Of a stretch of DNA of 64,000 nucleotides, positions 49,682 through 58,591 are shown piece by piece. The notes below the pieces were generated by a model, which was given only the letters and a program-made list of their open reading frames with translations, made no database searches and was not told the origin of the DNA. This stretch comes from Kineosporiaceae bacterium (GTDB lineage: Bacteria; Actinomycetota; Actinomycetes; Actinomycetales; Kineosporiaceae): NCBI GenBank assembly GCA_016713225.1, contig JADJPO010000011.1, forward strand, positions 372,001-436,000, written 5' to 3'. A program made the translations under genes and the position numbers. Positions within the stretch are counted from its first letter, which is position 1; the number at the start of each line of letters is the position of its first letter.

Positions 49682-51913
49682 GTGACCGCCGCCTCGAACC
49701 CGATCCCCGGCCTGCCCCTGCGGCGGCGACTGGGTGATGTTCTGGTGGATTCCGGGCTGCTCACACCGGAGCAGCTCGACCTGGCCCTCGAGAGCCAACG
49801 GGTCGCCCAGGGTGATCGCCGCCGGCTCGGCCAGGTGGTGGCCGACCTCGGGCTGGCCTCCGAACGTGACGTCGCCGAGTGCCTGGCGAACCTGCTCGGC
49901 CTGAAGATGGTCGACCTGTCCAAGACGGTGCCGGCGCCGGACGTCGTCCGGCTGCTGCCCCGCCAGGTCGCCGAACGCACCCGGGTGCTGGTGCTCGACC
50001 GCACCCCCCAGGGCCTGGTGGTGGCCTGCGCCGACCCGACGAACGTGCTGGCGCTGGACGACGTGCGGCTGCACACCCGCTCGCTCGAGCTCACCGTGCT
50101 GGTGGCCACCGAGACCCAGATCCGTGATCAGATCAACCGCGCCTGGGCGCTGGGGCAGGACGACTCCTCCGTCGCGGCGCTGACCGACGAGGGCGAGGAC
50201 GACGAGGGCGACGCCGGGCCCAGCGGCGGCGCCGACGACGAGGCGCCGATCGTCAAGCTGGTCAACCAGATCCTGGCGGACGCCGTGCGCACCCGGGCCT
50301 CCGACATCCACGTCGAGGTGCAGCGCGACGCGCTGCGGGTGCGCTACCGGGTGGACGGTCTGCTGCGCGATGTGATGAACGCGCCGAAACGGATCGCGAC
50401 CCCGGTGATCAGCCGCATCAAGATCATCTCTGGGCTGGACATCGCCGAGCGTCGGGTCCCGCAGGACGGGCGCACCCGGTTCTCCCTCGAGGGCATGGCG
50501 ATCGACGCCCGGGTCTCGACCCTGCCCAGTCTGCACGGCGAGAAGGTCGTGATCCGGCTGTTGGCCCGCGGCGATGCGATCCCCTCGCTCGAGGGTCTGG
50601 GTTTCGAGACCAAGCAGCTGGCCACGTTCCACGCCTCGCTCGCCGTCCCGCAGGGGCTGGTGTTGATCACCGGACCGACCGGATCCGGCAAGACCAACAC
50701 GCTCTACTCGGCGATCGCCGAGATCCGCACCCCCGAGAAGAACATCGTCACCCTCGAGGACCCGATCGAGGTGCAGTTGCCGGGCATCACGCAGGTCGGC
50801 GTGAACGTCAAGGCGGGCATGACCTTCGCGGCGGGGTTGCGCTCGATCCTGCGTCAGGACCCGGACATCATCCTGGTCGGCGAGGTGCGTGACGGCGAGA
50901 CCGCCGAGCTGGCCCTCAAGGCCGCCATGACCGGCCACCTGGTGCTCACCACCCTGCACACCAACTCGGCCGTCGCGGCGGTGACCCGGCTGGTCGACAT
51001 GGGCATCGAACCGTTCATGGTCGCCTCGTCGCTGACCTGCGCCATCGCCCAGCGCCTGGTGCGTCGGCCCTGCGAGGCCTGCGCCGCGCCCTACATGCCG
51101 GACGACGTCACGCTGACCCTGCTCGGCCTGACCAAGGCCGACCTGGCCGGCGCCCGGCCGATGAAGGGCGTCGGCTGCTCGGAGTGCGGCGACACCGGCT
51201 ACCGCGGCCGCACGGCGGTCTACGAGGTGCTCGAGGTCGACGGCGCGATGCGTCAGGTGTTGCTGTCCGACCCGAGCGAGGCGGCGATCTCGGCTCAGGC
51301 CCGGGCGTCCGGCATGGCGACGTTGCGGGCCGCGGCACTGGACAAGGCCGCCCACGGCCTGACCACTTACGAGGAGGCGATCCGGGTCACCCACGCGGAT
51401 CACTCGGGCGGGTCGAGCTGCCCCGCGTGCCGGCGTCCGGTCGAGCAGGGCATGGTGGTCTGTCCGTGGTGTGCCACGACGGTCGACCGCGGACACTGCC
51501 ACAAGTGCGCCAAGCAGTTGGACGCCGACTGGCGGATCTGCCCGTGGTGCCGGACACCCGCGGAGCCGTCCCCCACGGCACGGCACGTCACCAGCGCCGC
51601 GAGCCGACCGCCCGCCGCCCGGCCCCCGCACCAGGCACCAGCACAGCAGGCGCCCCAGCAGGCACAGCAAGCCCCACCACAGCAGACGCCACAGGCTCAC
51701 CAGCCGGCACCCCAGCGGCAGGCTGCCCCACAGCAGCCCCAGCAGCGCCCGCCGCAGGCACCCGCCCAGCGCCCCGCTCAGACTCCACCCGCTCACCAGG
51801 TCCCCCGCCAGAGCGCACCGGCGAACCCCCCTCAGGGCGTCCCCACCCGGACGCCGCCGGGCGCCGCACCGCCGGCTCAACCGGCGCGTCGTCCGGCGTC
51901 CCCGCCCGCATAG
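49682..51913 (+). CDS. PilB/GspE-type secretion ATPase with C-terminal zinc ribbons and a Gln/Pro-rich tail
   Basis: A 743-residue protein from GTG 49682. The N-terminal PilB-like domain (LGDVLVDSGLLTPEQLDLALE) precedes the ATPase: Walker A GPTGSGKTNTLYSAI near residue 332, Asp box TLEDPIEVQ, LRQDPDIILVGEVRDGETAELAL (Walker B), and the metal-binding C..C....C..C in RRPCEACAAPY..CSECGDTGYRG. Unlike typical members it adds zinc ribbons (CPACRRPVEQGMVVCPWC and CHKCAKQLDADWRICPWC, residues 580-625) and a 120-residue Gln/Ala/Pro tail. No pilT, pilC or pilin gene is beside it. Confidence 0.87.
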   Translation: MTAASNPIPGLPLRRRLGDVLVDSGLLTPEQLDLALESQRVAQGDRRRLGQVVADLGLASERDVAECLANLLGLKMVDLSKTVPAPDVVRLLPRQVAERTRVLVLDRTPQGLVVACADPTNVLALDDVRLHTRSLELTVLVATETQIRDQINRAWALGQDDSSVAALTDEGEDDEGDAGPSGGADDEAPIVKLVNQILADAVRTRASDIHVEVQRDALRVRYRVDGLLRDVMNAPKRIATPVISRIKIISGLDIAERRVPQDGRTRFSLEGMAIDARVSTLPSLHGEKVVIRLLARGDAIPSLEGLGFETKQLATFHASLAVPQGLVLITGPTGSGKTNTLYSAIAEIRTPEKNIVTLEDPIEVQLPGITQVGVNVKAGMTFAAGLRSILRQDPDIILVGEVRDGETAELALKAAMTGHLVLTTLHTNSAVAAVTRLVDMGIEPFMVASSLTCAIAQRLVRRPCEACAAPYMPDDVTLTLLGLTKADLAGARPMKGVGCSECGDTGYRGRTAVYEVLEVDGAMRQVLLSDPSEAAISAQARASGMATLRAAALDKAAHGLTTYEEAIRVTHADHSGGSSCPACRRPVEQGMVVCPWCATTVDRGHCHKCAKQLDADWRICPWCRTPAEPSPTARHVTSAASRPPAARPPHQAPAQQAPQQAQQAPPQQTPQAHQPAPQRQAAPQQPQQRPPQAPAQRPAQTPPAHQVPRQSAPANPPQGVPTRTPPGAAPPAQPARRPASPPA

Positions 51914-51958
51914 CGGACCGGCCGCGCCCCACCCGTCGAGGCACCCTACGATCGGGGT

Positions 51959-53101
51959 ATGTCTGCTACGTCCACGTCCCCCTCGCTCGACGCGATCCGC
52001 GCCGCCCTGGCCACGGTGAACGATCCCGAGATCCGCAAGCCGATCACCGAACTCGACATGGTGCGGGCGGTCGAGGTCGACGACGCGCACGTGACGGTCG
52101 ACGTCCTGCTCACGGTTCCCGGGTGCCCGATGAAGGACCAGATCACCCGTGAGGTCACCGCGGCGGTCAGTGCCGTCGAGGGGGTGGAGCAGGTCACCGT
52201 CACCCTCGGGGTGATGAGCGAGGAACAGCGCACCGGCCTGCGCCAGAAGTTGCGCGGCGGGCCGGCCCAGGGCCGCGACATCGTGTTCAACCGCGCCGGT
52301 AACACCACCCGGGTGTACGCCATCGCCTCCGGCAAGGGCGGCGTGGGCAAGTCGAGCGTGACGGTGAACCTGGCGGCGGCGATGGCCGCGCAGGGCCTGG
52401 CCGTCGGGGTGCTGGACGCCGACGTCTACGGCTTCTCGGTGCCGCGCATGCTCGGCGTCACCGGACAGCCGACCAAGGTCGACGACATGATCATGCCGCC
52501 GGTCTCCCACGACGTGAAGGTCATCTCGATCGGCATGTTCGTGCCCGGCAACCAGCCCGTGGTCTGGCGTGGCCCGATGCTGCACCGCGCCCTGGAGCAG
52601 TTCCTGGCCGACGTCTACTGGGGCGACCTCGACGTGCTGCTGCTCGACCTGCCGCCCGGCACCGGCGACGTGGCGATCTCGATGGCCCAGCTGCTGCCGA
52701 CCGCCGAACTGCTCGTGGTGACCACCCCGCAGACCGCCGCCGCCGAGGTCGCCGAGCGCGCCGGAGCGATCGCCCTGCAGACCAAGCAGCAGATCATCGG
52801 CGTGGTCGAGAACATGTCCTGGCTGGAACTGCCCGACGGCTCCCGCATGGAGCTGTTCGGCGCCGGCGGCGGCCAGGCGGTCGCCGACTCCCTCACCCAG
52901 GCGGTCGGGGTGAAGGTGCCGCTGCTCGGCCAGGTGCCGATGGACGTCGCGCTGCGCACCGGTGGGGACGACGGCACCCCCGTCGTCCTCAGCGCCCCGA
53001 ACACCCCCGCCGCCCAGGCGCTGCGCTCCGTCGCCGAGACCCTGGCCGCTCGCGGCCGCACCCTGGTCGGCCGCACCCTCGGCCTGACCAAGATCAGCTA
53101 G
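51959..53101 (+). CDS. mrp: Mrp/NBP35-type Fe-S cluster carrier ATPase
   Basis: A 380-residue P-loop ATPase. Residues 10-90 are a MIP18-like (DUF59) domain (TVNDPEIRKPITELDMVRAVEV). The deviant Walker A is YAIASGKGGVGKSSVTVNLAAAMA near residue 120, with VLDADVYGFSVPRMLG. The C-terminal half has IVLLD-like LLLDLPPGTGDV and VENMSWLELPDGSRMELFG (the CxxC of some Mrp proteins is replaced). It probably carries Fe-S clusters. It ends before the class 1 palindrome and converges on tatB. Confidence 0.88.
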   Translation: MSATSTSPSLDAIRAALATVNDPEIRKPITELDMVRAVEVDDAHVTVDVLLTVPGCPMKDQITREVTAAVSAVEGVEQVTVTLGVMSEEQRTGLRQKLRGGPAQGRDIVFNRAGNTTRVYAIASGKGGVGKSSVTVNLAAAMAAQGLAVGVLDADVYGFSVPRMLGVTGQPTKVDDMIMPPVSHDVKVISIGMFVPGNQPVVWRGPMLHRALEQFLADVYWGDLDVLLLDLPPGTGDVAISMAQLLPTAELLVVTTPQTAAAEVAERAGAIALQTKQQIIGVVENMSWLELPDGSRMELFGAGGGQAVADSLTQAVGVKVPLLGQVPMDVALRTGGDDGTPVVLSAPNTPAAQALRSVAETLAARGRTLVGRTLGLTKIS

Positions 53102-53124
53102 CCCAGCCGCCACCAACCACCACC

Positions 53125-53199
53125 CCCCCAAACCCTCGGTGATCATGTAATCCGTGCACGTTTTGTGCACGGATTACATGATCACGGGGGGTTTGGGGG
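53125..53199. repeat. Class 1 palindrome, copy 2 (35-bp arms)
   Basis: Arms 53125-53159 and 53165-53199 pair with one mismatch and one G-T pair around a five-base loop. Inner sequence CGGTGATCATGTAATCC then GTGCAC matches copy 1 with A/G variation; the outer arms are C/G-rich. It lies between convergent mrp and tatB, where it would act as a bidirectional terminator. Confidence 0.9.
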
Positions 53200-53215
53200 C
53201 GGGGTGGGGTGGGCC

Positions 53216-53659
53216 TCAGGTGGCGTCGGGGTCGAAGCGCGGGCCGGACGCTGCGGCCCCCGCCGCACCGGCCGCACCGGCCGCACCGCTGGTGGGTTCG
53301 GCCGGTGTCGAGCCCGCCGACCCGGTCGACCCGGGCTGACCCGTCCGGGACGAGCCGTTGGACGTCGCCCCGCCGGACTTCAGGCCCAGCGGGTCGTCGG
53401 GGTCGAAGGTGTCGGCCAGGGCCTCGCGCACGATGCGGCGCGGGTCGTACTGGCGGGGGTCGAGCTTGCGCCAGTCGACCTCGTCGAACTCCGGCCCCAA
53501 CTCCTGACGCACCTGCTCGGTGGCGCCCTGCGCCATGCGACGCAGCTCCTTCACCAGCCGGGCCAACTGTTGGGTGTACTGCGGCAACCGCTCCGGGCCC
53601 AGCACGATCGCGGCCACCGCGAGCAACACGATGAACTCGGGACCGCTGATGCCGAACAC
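53216..53659 (-). CDS. tatB: Twin-arginine translocase subunit TatB
   Basis: A 147-residue protein. MFGISGPEFIVLLAVAAIVLGPERLPQ provides the single N-terminal membrane helix with the GPERLP hinge typical of TatA/B, followed by an amphipathic helix (YTQQLARLVKELRRMAQGATEQVRQELG). The length fits TatB. The C-terminal 40 residues are a Gly/Ala/Ser/Thr tail. It lies nine bases downstream of htrA, as in mycobacteria, and the pair are probably co-transcribed. Confidence 0.9.
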   Translation of the reverse strand: MFGISGPEFIVLLAVAAIVLGPERLPQYTQQLARLVKELRRMAQGATEQVRQELGPEFDEVDWRKLDPRQYDPRRIVREALADTFDPDDPLGLKSGGATSNGSSRTGQPGSTGSAGSTPAEPTSGAAGAAGAAGAAASGPRFDPDAT

Positions 53660-53668
53660 CAGCGAACC

Positions 53669-55072
53669 TTAACGCCCGGCCGCGACCAGCGTCACCGTGA
53701 CCGTGCGCTCGGACCCACCACGACGCACGATCAGCTTGACCGTGTCGCCCACCGCCTTGGCACGGATCGCCACGATCAACTCCACGGACGACGTCACCGG
53801 CCGCCCGTCGATGGCGACGATCACGTCACCGGCCTTGATCCCCGCCTTGTCCGCCGGGCCGCCCGGCTGAACCGGTTGGGTGCTGCCCTCCGCCCGCTCC
53901 AGGACGCGCACGCCCTCGCCGTCGTAGGACGAGTCGAGGCTGACCCCGATGATCGGGTAGTCCGCCTTGCCCTTGGTGATCAACATGGCCGCGATCCGGC
54001 GGGCCTGGTTGGACGGGATCGCGAAGCCCAGGCCGATGTTGCCGCCGGTTCCCCCGACAGCCCCGGGGGCGCGCGCGATGGCTGAGTTGATGCCGATCAC
54101 CGCGCCGGCGGCATCGACCAGCGGGCCACCGGAGTTGCCCGGGTTGATCGCCGCATCGGTCTGGATCGCGTTGATGTACGAGGCATCCGAGGCCGACTCC
54201 CCCGCGCTGACCGGTCGGTTCTTGGCACTGACGATGCCCGTCGTCACGGTGCCCTGCAGCCCGAGCGGCGCCCCGATGGCGATCACCGGGTCGCCCACCG
54301 TCACGGCGTCCGAGTCACCGAACGTCAGTGCGGGGCGGGTGCCGGTGTCGACCTTCAGCACGGCCAGGTCGTAGGAGGCGTCCTTGCCGACCACCGTGGC
54401 CGACTTGTGGGTACCGTCATCGAAGACCACGGTGAGCTTGGGGTTCGTCACGGCCGAGACGACGTGGTTGTTGGTCAGCACGTGGCCCTGGCCGTCCATG
54501 ATGAACCCTGACCCACTGCCCTCCCCCTGGCTGCCGCTGACCATGATCTGCACGGTGCTGGTCAGCACGGTCGAGGCGACGGCGGCCACGCTGTTGGCGG
54601 GCCGGGTGACGGCGGGGGCGGGTACCACCCGGCCGGACGACGTCCCGCCGGCCGGTTCGATGCCCACGGACGACAACGTGCCGGTGCGCGCCATCAGCCA
54701 CACCCCGGCAGCGCCCCCGAGCACCCCGAGCAGCAGGACGGCGGTCGCCGCGGCGAACAGCCGCGCACCGGTCATCCGGCGGCGAGCGGTGCCGGCCGCC
54801 ACCCGGGCGAGCAGGTCGGCGTCCGCCCCCGCGGTGGTCGCCATGGGCGCCGGCGGCGGTCCCGGAACCGGAATCGAGCCCGGAATCGGAGTCGGGCTCG
54901 GAGTGGCCACCGCCTCGTAACCCGGCGGAGGCGGCAGCGGGACCGGAGCCGTCTGCGGCAGCGGCGGAGGTGCCCCGGTATCCGTCACCGGTCTGGTCGG
55001 CCGGTCGCCGGAGACCGGTGCGCCGTCGGTCGTCGAGGGCCGCGCCCAGCCGTGGTCGGGGTGCTGCGTCAT
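53669..55072 (-). CDS. htrA: HtrA/DegP-type trypsin-like serine protease with PDZ domain
   Basis: A 467-residue membrane-anchored protease. A Pro-rich cytosolic region precedes one membrane segment (LFAAATAVLLLGVLGGAAGVWLM near residue 105). The protease has LTNNHVVSAV (His), SYDLAVLKVD (Asp) and DAAINPGNSGGPLVDAAG (catalytic Ser in GNSGGPL). A C-terminal PDZ follows (KAGIKAGDVIVAIDGRPVTSSVELIVAIR). It degrades misfolded exported proteins. ATG 55072 is supported by the family. It sits downstream of the anti-sigma gene. Confidence 0.92.
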   Translation of the reverse strand: MTQHPDHGWARPSTTDGAPVSGDRPTRPVTDTGAPPPLPQTAPVPLPPPPGYEAVATPSPTPIPGSIPVPGPPPAPMATTAGADADLLARVAAGTARRRMTGARLFAAATAVLLLGVLGGAAGVWLMARTGTLSSVGIEPAGGTSSGRVVPAPAVTRPANSVAAVASTVLTSTVQIMVSGSQGEGSGSGFIMDGQGHVLTNNHVVSAVTNPKLTVVFDDGTHKSATVVGKDASYDLAVLKVDTGTRPALTFGDSDAVTVGDPVIAIGAPLGLQGTVTTGIVSAKNRPVSAGESASDASYINAIQTDAAINPGNSGGPLVDAAGAVIGINSAIARAPGAVGGTGGNIGLGFAIPSNQARRIAAMLITKGKADYPIIGVSLDSSYDGEGVRVLERAEGSTQPVQPGGPADKAGIKAGDVIVAIDGRPVTSSVELIVAIRAKAVGDTVKLIVRRGGSERTVTVTLVAAGR

Positions 55073-55116
55073 CGAGCGAGGAACCCTCCGGATCGGTGAT
55101 CGAGCCGGACGCCGGG

Positions 55117-55812
55117 TCAGCGTCCGGGCGCGGTGCCGCCGAGCCAGCGCCCCGGCAGGGCGTTCACGATCGGCAACCCGGTCATGGTTATCACAGTCCG
55201 GGCCATCGACAGGTTCGCCTGTGGGGTCATGGCCGCGTTCACCGACGGTGAGACCACACTCAAGGCGAACACCCCGGCGCCCAGCACGCCCATCGATCCG
55301 GCGACCGTGGCGGCGAAGCGCGTCCGGCCGGGCCGGCGGGACAGCCGTGCGCGACGGCGGCCGAGGACGGGCCGAACCGCGGCAGCCGCGGTGTCCGGCA
55401 CGCCACCGGGACGCGAGGCAGCGGGGCGGCGCGACCCGGACGGGCCGGCGTCCGGACGAACCGCGGTGTCCCACGGTGCGGGGCGGGCCGCAACCAGCCG
55501 ATCGTGCTCCGCCCGATCGCCCGTGGCCGGGCCGACGGTGACCATCGGCTCGTCCCGCGGTGCCGCCGGGTCGTCGTCGAGCGGTTCGGCGACGTCCGCC
55601 GCCAGGGCCGGCACGGCCAGCAGCCGCGCCATGAAGTCCCCGGACGGCGCCGGGCCGGCCAACGCCGACAACCGGGCCTTGGTCAGCCGCTCGGCCTCGA
55701 CCATCTCGCGGCAGCTCGCGCAGACGCCCAGGTGGGCGTGCGCCGCCTCGGCCTCGGCCGCCCCGAGGCGAGCGTCGACCAGATCGCTGATGCGCGACTC
55801 CAGGTGGCTCAT
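55117..55812 (-). CDS. rseA: Anti-sigma factor (RseA-like, zinc-binding)
   Basis: A 231-residue protein. The N-terminal zinc anti-sigma motif is HAHLGVCASCREMVEAE near residue 25 (HxxxCxxC). A hydrophobic segment (AATVAGSMGVLGAGVFALSVV) lies near residue 175, so it may be membrane anchored. It should hold SigE inactive until stress. Its ATG overlaps the sigE stop by four bases, and it precedes htrA in the conserved order sigE-rseA-htrA-tatB. Confidence 0.87.
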   Translation of the reverse strand: MSHLESRISDLVDARLGAAEAEAAHAHLGVCASCREMVEAERLTKARLSALAGPAPSGDFMARLLAVPALAADVAEPLDDDPAAPRDEPMVTVGPATGDRAEHDRLVAARPAPWDTAVRPDAGPSGSRRPAASRPGGVPDTAAAAVRPVLGRRRARLSRRPGRTRFAATVAGSMGVLGAGVFALSVVSPSVNAAMTPQANLSMARTVITMTGLPIVNALPGRWLGGTAPGR

Positions 55813-56492
55813 CGGGTCACCCCCGTGCCACTGCTGAGCACGATCGGGCCGACGCTGGTGCGCGTGGCCGCGGGGCGCGAGCGATCGGCGTCCGGACGGC
55901 GGTGGGCCAGGGCCTGACGCAGCTGTGCCCGACCGCGGTGGATCCGGGAGCGGACGGTTCCCAGTTTGATGTTCAACGTGGCCGCGATCTCCTCGTAGGA
56001 CAGACCTTCGATGTCACACAGCACCACCGCGGCCCGGAACTCGGGGGGCAGGGTGTCCAGCGCAGCCTGGACGTCACGGTCGAGGTTGTTGTACTCCCAC
56101 ATCCGCTCGGGGCCGACGTCCGACCCGGCGATGCGGGTGTCGGCGTCCTCGGGCAGGGCATCGAAGCGGATCCGCTTCTTGCGGCGGACCTGGTCGAGGA
56201 ACAGGTTGGTGGTGATCCGGTGCAGCCAACCCTCGAAGGTGCCGGGGGTGTAGGAGGACAGCGAGCGGAACACCCGCACGAAGACCTCCTGGGTCAGGTC
56301 CTCGGCATCGTGCTGATTGCCGGTCAGTCGGTAGGCCAGCCGGTAGACCCGGGCCGAGTGCTGGGTGACCACTTCTTCCCAGCTCGGCGGGGTCCACGGC
56401 TCCTCGGCGGCGCTCAGCGGGACGGCGCCGGGCACCCGGATCGGGGCAGCATCGACGGCAGCACCCTGCCCGCTCTCGCCCGACTCGCTCAC
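55809..56492 (-). CDS. sigE: RNA polymerase ECF sigma factor SigE
   Basis: A 227-residue ECF sigma. Region 2 has VYRLAYRLTGNQHDAEDLTQEVFVRVFRSLSSYTPGTFEGWLHRITTNLFLDQVRRKKR; region 4 has FRAAVVLCDIEGLSYEEIAATLNIKLGTVRSRIHRGRAQLRQAL. I prefer GTG 56492, eight bases after GGGAGAGG; an ATG at 56585 adds 31 residues. The order sigE-rseA-htrA-tatB matches the M. tuberculosis cell-envelope stress locus. A GGGAAC/CGTT promoter upstream fits autoregulation. Confidence 0.9.
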   Translation of the reverse strand: MSESGESGQGAAVDAAPIRVPGAVPLSAAEEPWTPPSWEEVVTQHSARVYRLAYRLTGNQHDAEDLTQEVFVRVFRSLSSYTPGTFEGWLHRITTNLFLDQVRRKKRIRFDALPEDADTRIAGSDVGPERMWEYNNLDRDVQAALDTLPPEFRAAVVLCDIEGLSYEEIAATLNIKLGTVRSRIHRGRAQLRQALAHRRPDADRSRPAATRTSVGPIVLSSGTGVTR

Positions 56493-56615
56493 CACGGCCC
56501 TCTCCCCGAGACGTTCCCTCAGCGTCCGGCGACGCAACGAGCGCACCGGTAGAGGTACGGCATACACCGACACCTGGACTCCCATCCTCGCCCACGACGG
56601 AGCTTCTGCCCAGCC

Positions 56616-56642
56616 AACGGGGCCGACGCGGCCCGGGTTCCC
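56616..56642 (-). promoter_or_regulatory. Probable autoregulated sigE promoter
   Basis: On the minus strand GGGAACCC (56642-56635), a 15-bp spacer and CGTT (56619-56616) match the ECF/SigE-type consensus. It lies 31 bp before the ATG at 56585 and 124 bp before the preferred GTG. Spacing fits a transcription start near 56608. Confidence 0.7.
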
Positions 56643-56708
56643 GGCACTCTGGCGCCCCAGCGCAGCACCGTCGAACTAGGCTGGGCACCGCTGGAACTCA
56701 CACACGGC

Positions 56709-57467
56709 ATGAACGCACCGGCAATTTCCGTCATCAGAGCAGTCCCGCCGCACCACCCGACGACCGACAGGAGTGCCACGATCAGCGCCCCGAGCCCTGC
56801 CACCTGGGCCTACACCGAGAACTTCGTACCCGAGGACGACGTCGTCGACCGGGCGCGCGGTCGTGCCCGTGAACTGGGCTGCGAAGCGGTGACCCCGGGT
56901 GCCGGCGCCGTGCTGGGGCTGCTGGCGGCGGCGGTGCAGGCCCGGGGCGTGGTCGAGATCGGCACCGGGGCGGGGGTCTCGGGGATCTATCTGCTGCGGG
57001 GCATGCCCGCCGACGGCGTGCTGACCACGATCGACGTCGAGGCCGAGAACCAGCGGGCCGCCCGGGAGGCGTTCGGCGAGGTGGGCGCGCGGCCCAACCG
57101 CACCCGGGTGATCTGCGGCCGGGCCCTCGACGTCCTGCCGCGACTGACCGATGCGGCCTACGACCTGGTGCTGGTCGACGCCGGCCCCGGGCAGTGTGAG
57201 CGCCATGTCGAGCAGGGGCTGCGGCTGGTGCGACCGGGCGGCGTCCTGGTGGTCAACGACGCCCTCTGGCACGGCCGGGTGGTCGACCCGGCGCAACGGG
57301 ACGGTGCCACGACAGCGATGCGCGAGGCGGCCAAGCGCCTGCGGGACGACGACCGGCTGCTGCCGGCCCTGTTGCCGGTGGGTGGCGGGCTGCTGATCGC
57401 GGCGCTGCCGGCCACGAATGGCACCTCGCCGGGGGTCATGGGGGGGCGCGAGGTGAGACCCCACTGA
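56709..57467 (+). CDS. O-methyltransferase (class I SAM, family 3 type)
   Basis: A 252-residue protein. The family-typical region begins near residue 33 (TWAYTENFVPEDDVVDRARGRARELGCE). SAM-binding motif I is VVEIGTGAGVSGIYLLRGMP near 78, followed by TTIDVEAENQRAAREAF and YDLVLVDAGPGQCERHVEQGLRLVRPGGVLVVNDALWHGRVVDP (metal-binding Asp). It is divergent from sigE, as in the M. tuberculosis Rv1220c-sigE pair. Target unknown. ATG 56709 is used; no better start was found. Confidence 0.85.
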   Translation: MNAPAISVIRAVPPHHPTTDRSATISAPSPATWAYTENFVPEDDVVDRARGRARELGCEAVTPGAGAVLGLLAAAVQARGVVEIGTGAGVSGIYLLRGMPADGVLTTIDVEAENQRAAREAFGEVGARPNRTRVICGRALDVLPRLTDAAYDLVLVDAGPGQCERHVEQGLRLVRPGGVLVVNDALWHGRVVDPAQRDGATTAMREAAKRLRDDDRLLPALLPVGGGLLIAALPATNGTSPGVMGGREVRPH

Positions 57468-57565
57468 CCGACGACCCCTTCGTCACCCAACCGGTACCGG
57501 TCCAGGCCGGTACCCCGACTCCCCCACGCCGTCTGCTGCGCGGTTCGGAGCAACTCGCCCATCTG

Positions 57566-57826
57566 GTGGGGGCGCGTCTGCTGGTCGGGATCACGTTCCG
57601 CGACCCCAGCGGCTCGGTGCTGCGCTCGGACCAGTTCTGCGGCCGGGTGATCGAGGTCGCCGAGGGCGTGGTCGTCGTCGAACGCGGCGGTGAGCAGGCC
57701 GTGCTACCGGCCGATGCCGGCGCCTACGAGACCGCCCAACCCGGCCGATACGTGCTGCAGAACACCGGCGAGGCGGTGGTCGACCCCGACTACCTGACCG
57801 TCTGGGACGTCCAGGTCGATTCCTGA
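57566..57826 (+). CDS. Small hypothetical beta-rich protein
   Basis: An 86-residue product from GTG 57566 (GARLLVGITFRDPSGSVLRSDQFCGRVIEVAEGVVVVERGG). The frame also reads upstream without ATG/GTG to a CTG near 57464 (DDPFVTQPVPVQAG..), so the true start is unclear. The pattern of short beta strands suggests a small barrel domain. It lies 98 bp after the methyltransferase and before a lipoprotein. Function unknown. Confidence 0.55.
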   Translation: MGARLLVGITFRDPSGSVLRSDQFCGRVIEVAEGVVVVERGGEQAVLPADAGAYETAQPGRYVLQNTGEAVVDPDYLTVWDVQVDS

Positions 57827-57916
57827 CCGACACCTGACGCGCTCCTGGACGACGCGGCGCACCGCCGACCCGGCCGGCGTGCTCAAGCTCGCCCCGCGCA
57901 CACCGATGTTCCTGCC

Positions 57917-58591
57917 ATGGCTCTCTCCGGCTCTCGCCTGCCCGCGCTGGCCCTCGCCGGTGCCGTGGCGCTGCTGGTCGCGGCGCCCCTGGGCGGGTGC
58001 AGCGACCGTTCGCCCGCCGCGGTGCCCAACCGCCAGGTGCAGGACGACGACGGCGCCCCCACGCTGCAGCAGTACGCCTCGGGTCAGCTCGCCTTCGGCG
58101 ACCCGGCGAAGGCCGGCTACGCCCCGGTCGCCGAGCCCGATCTGCAGGACCAGGGCAAGCAGGCCCCGGTCACCCGTCCGGTGCTGCGCACCCCTGAGCA
58201 GGCGCTCGCCGGCATGGGTACGGTCCGGATCACCGCAGGAGTCGAGACGCTCTCGCACCTCGCCCCGGTCGATCACGCGCCCGCTGCGGGGTCGGTACCG
58301 CACACCCGCGACGGCAATCGGCGTAACGACCTCGGCGAGCTGGTGGTACTCGACGACACCGCTGCCCTGGCCTGTGGCGACGTCGAGATGGCACTGCGGC
58401 AGTTCGATGCCGGACGGCGCGAGAACGCCGCCGAGCAGCTGCGCAAGGCGGCCGGACAGCTCGAGCACTCGATCACCCCCGGCATCACCGCCTGGGTGAA
58501 ACCCTTGGCGACGATCGCCTCGAACGGCTCCGATGTCACCACCGCGGTCGCCTTCCTGACCGTGTGCACCGACGGGGGGTACGAGCTGTGA
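57917..58591 (+). CDS. Lipoprotein of unknown function
   Basis: A 224-residue exported protein. The N-terminus ALAGAVALLVAAPLGGC ends in a lipobox with Cys at residue 28. The mature part is polar and helical, with TPEQALAGMGTVRITAG and CGDVEMALRQFDAGRRENAAEQLRKAAGQLEHSI. I do not recognise the family. Its stop overlaps the start of the next exported protein (GTGA), so the two are translationally coupled. Confidence 0.7.
   Translation: MALSGSRLPALALAGAVALLVAAPLGGCSDRSPAAVPNRQVQDDDGAPTLQQYASGQLAFGDPAKAGYAPVAEPDLQDQGKQAPVTRPVLRTPEQALAGMGTVRITAGVETLSHLAPVDHAPAAGSVPHTRDGNRRNDLGELVVLDDTAALACGDVEMALRQFDAGRRENAAEQLRKAAGQLEHSITPGITAWVKPLATIASNGSDVTTAVAFLTVCTDGGYEL

Noticed and set aside
49121..53170. 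A 1349-residue minus-strand open frame
   Set aside because: It is antisense to the PilB-like ATPase and mrp, has no domain signature and shows the high-GC shadow composition. Both sense genes have clear motifs.
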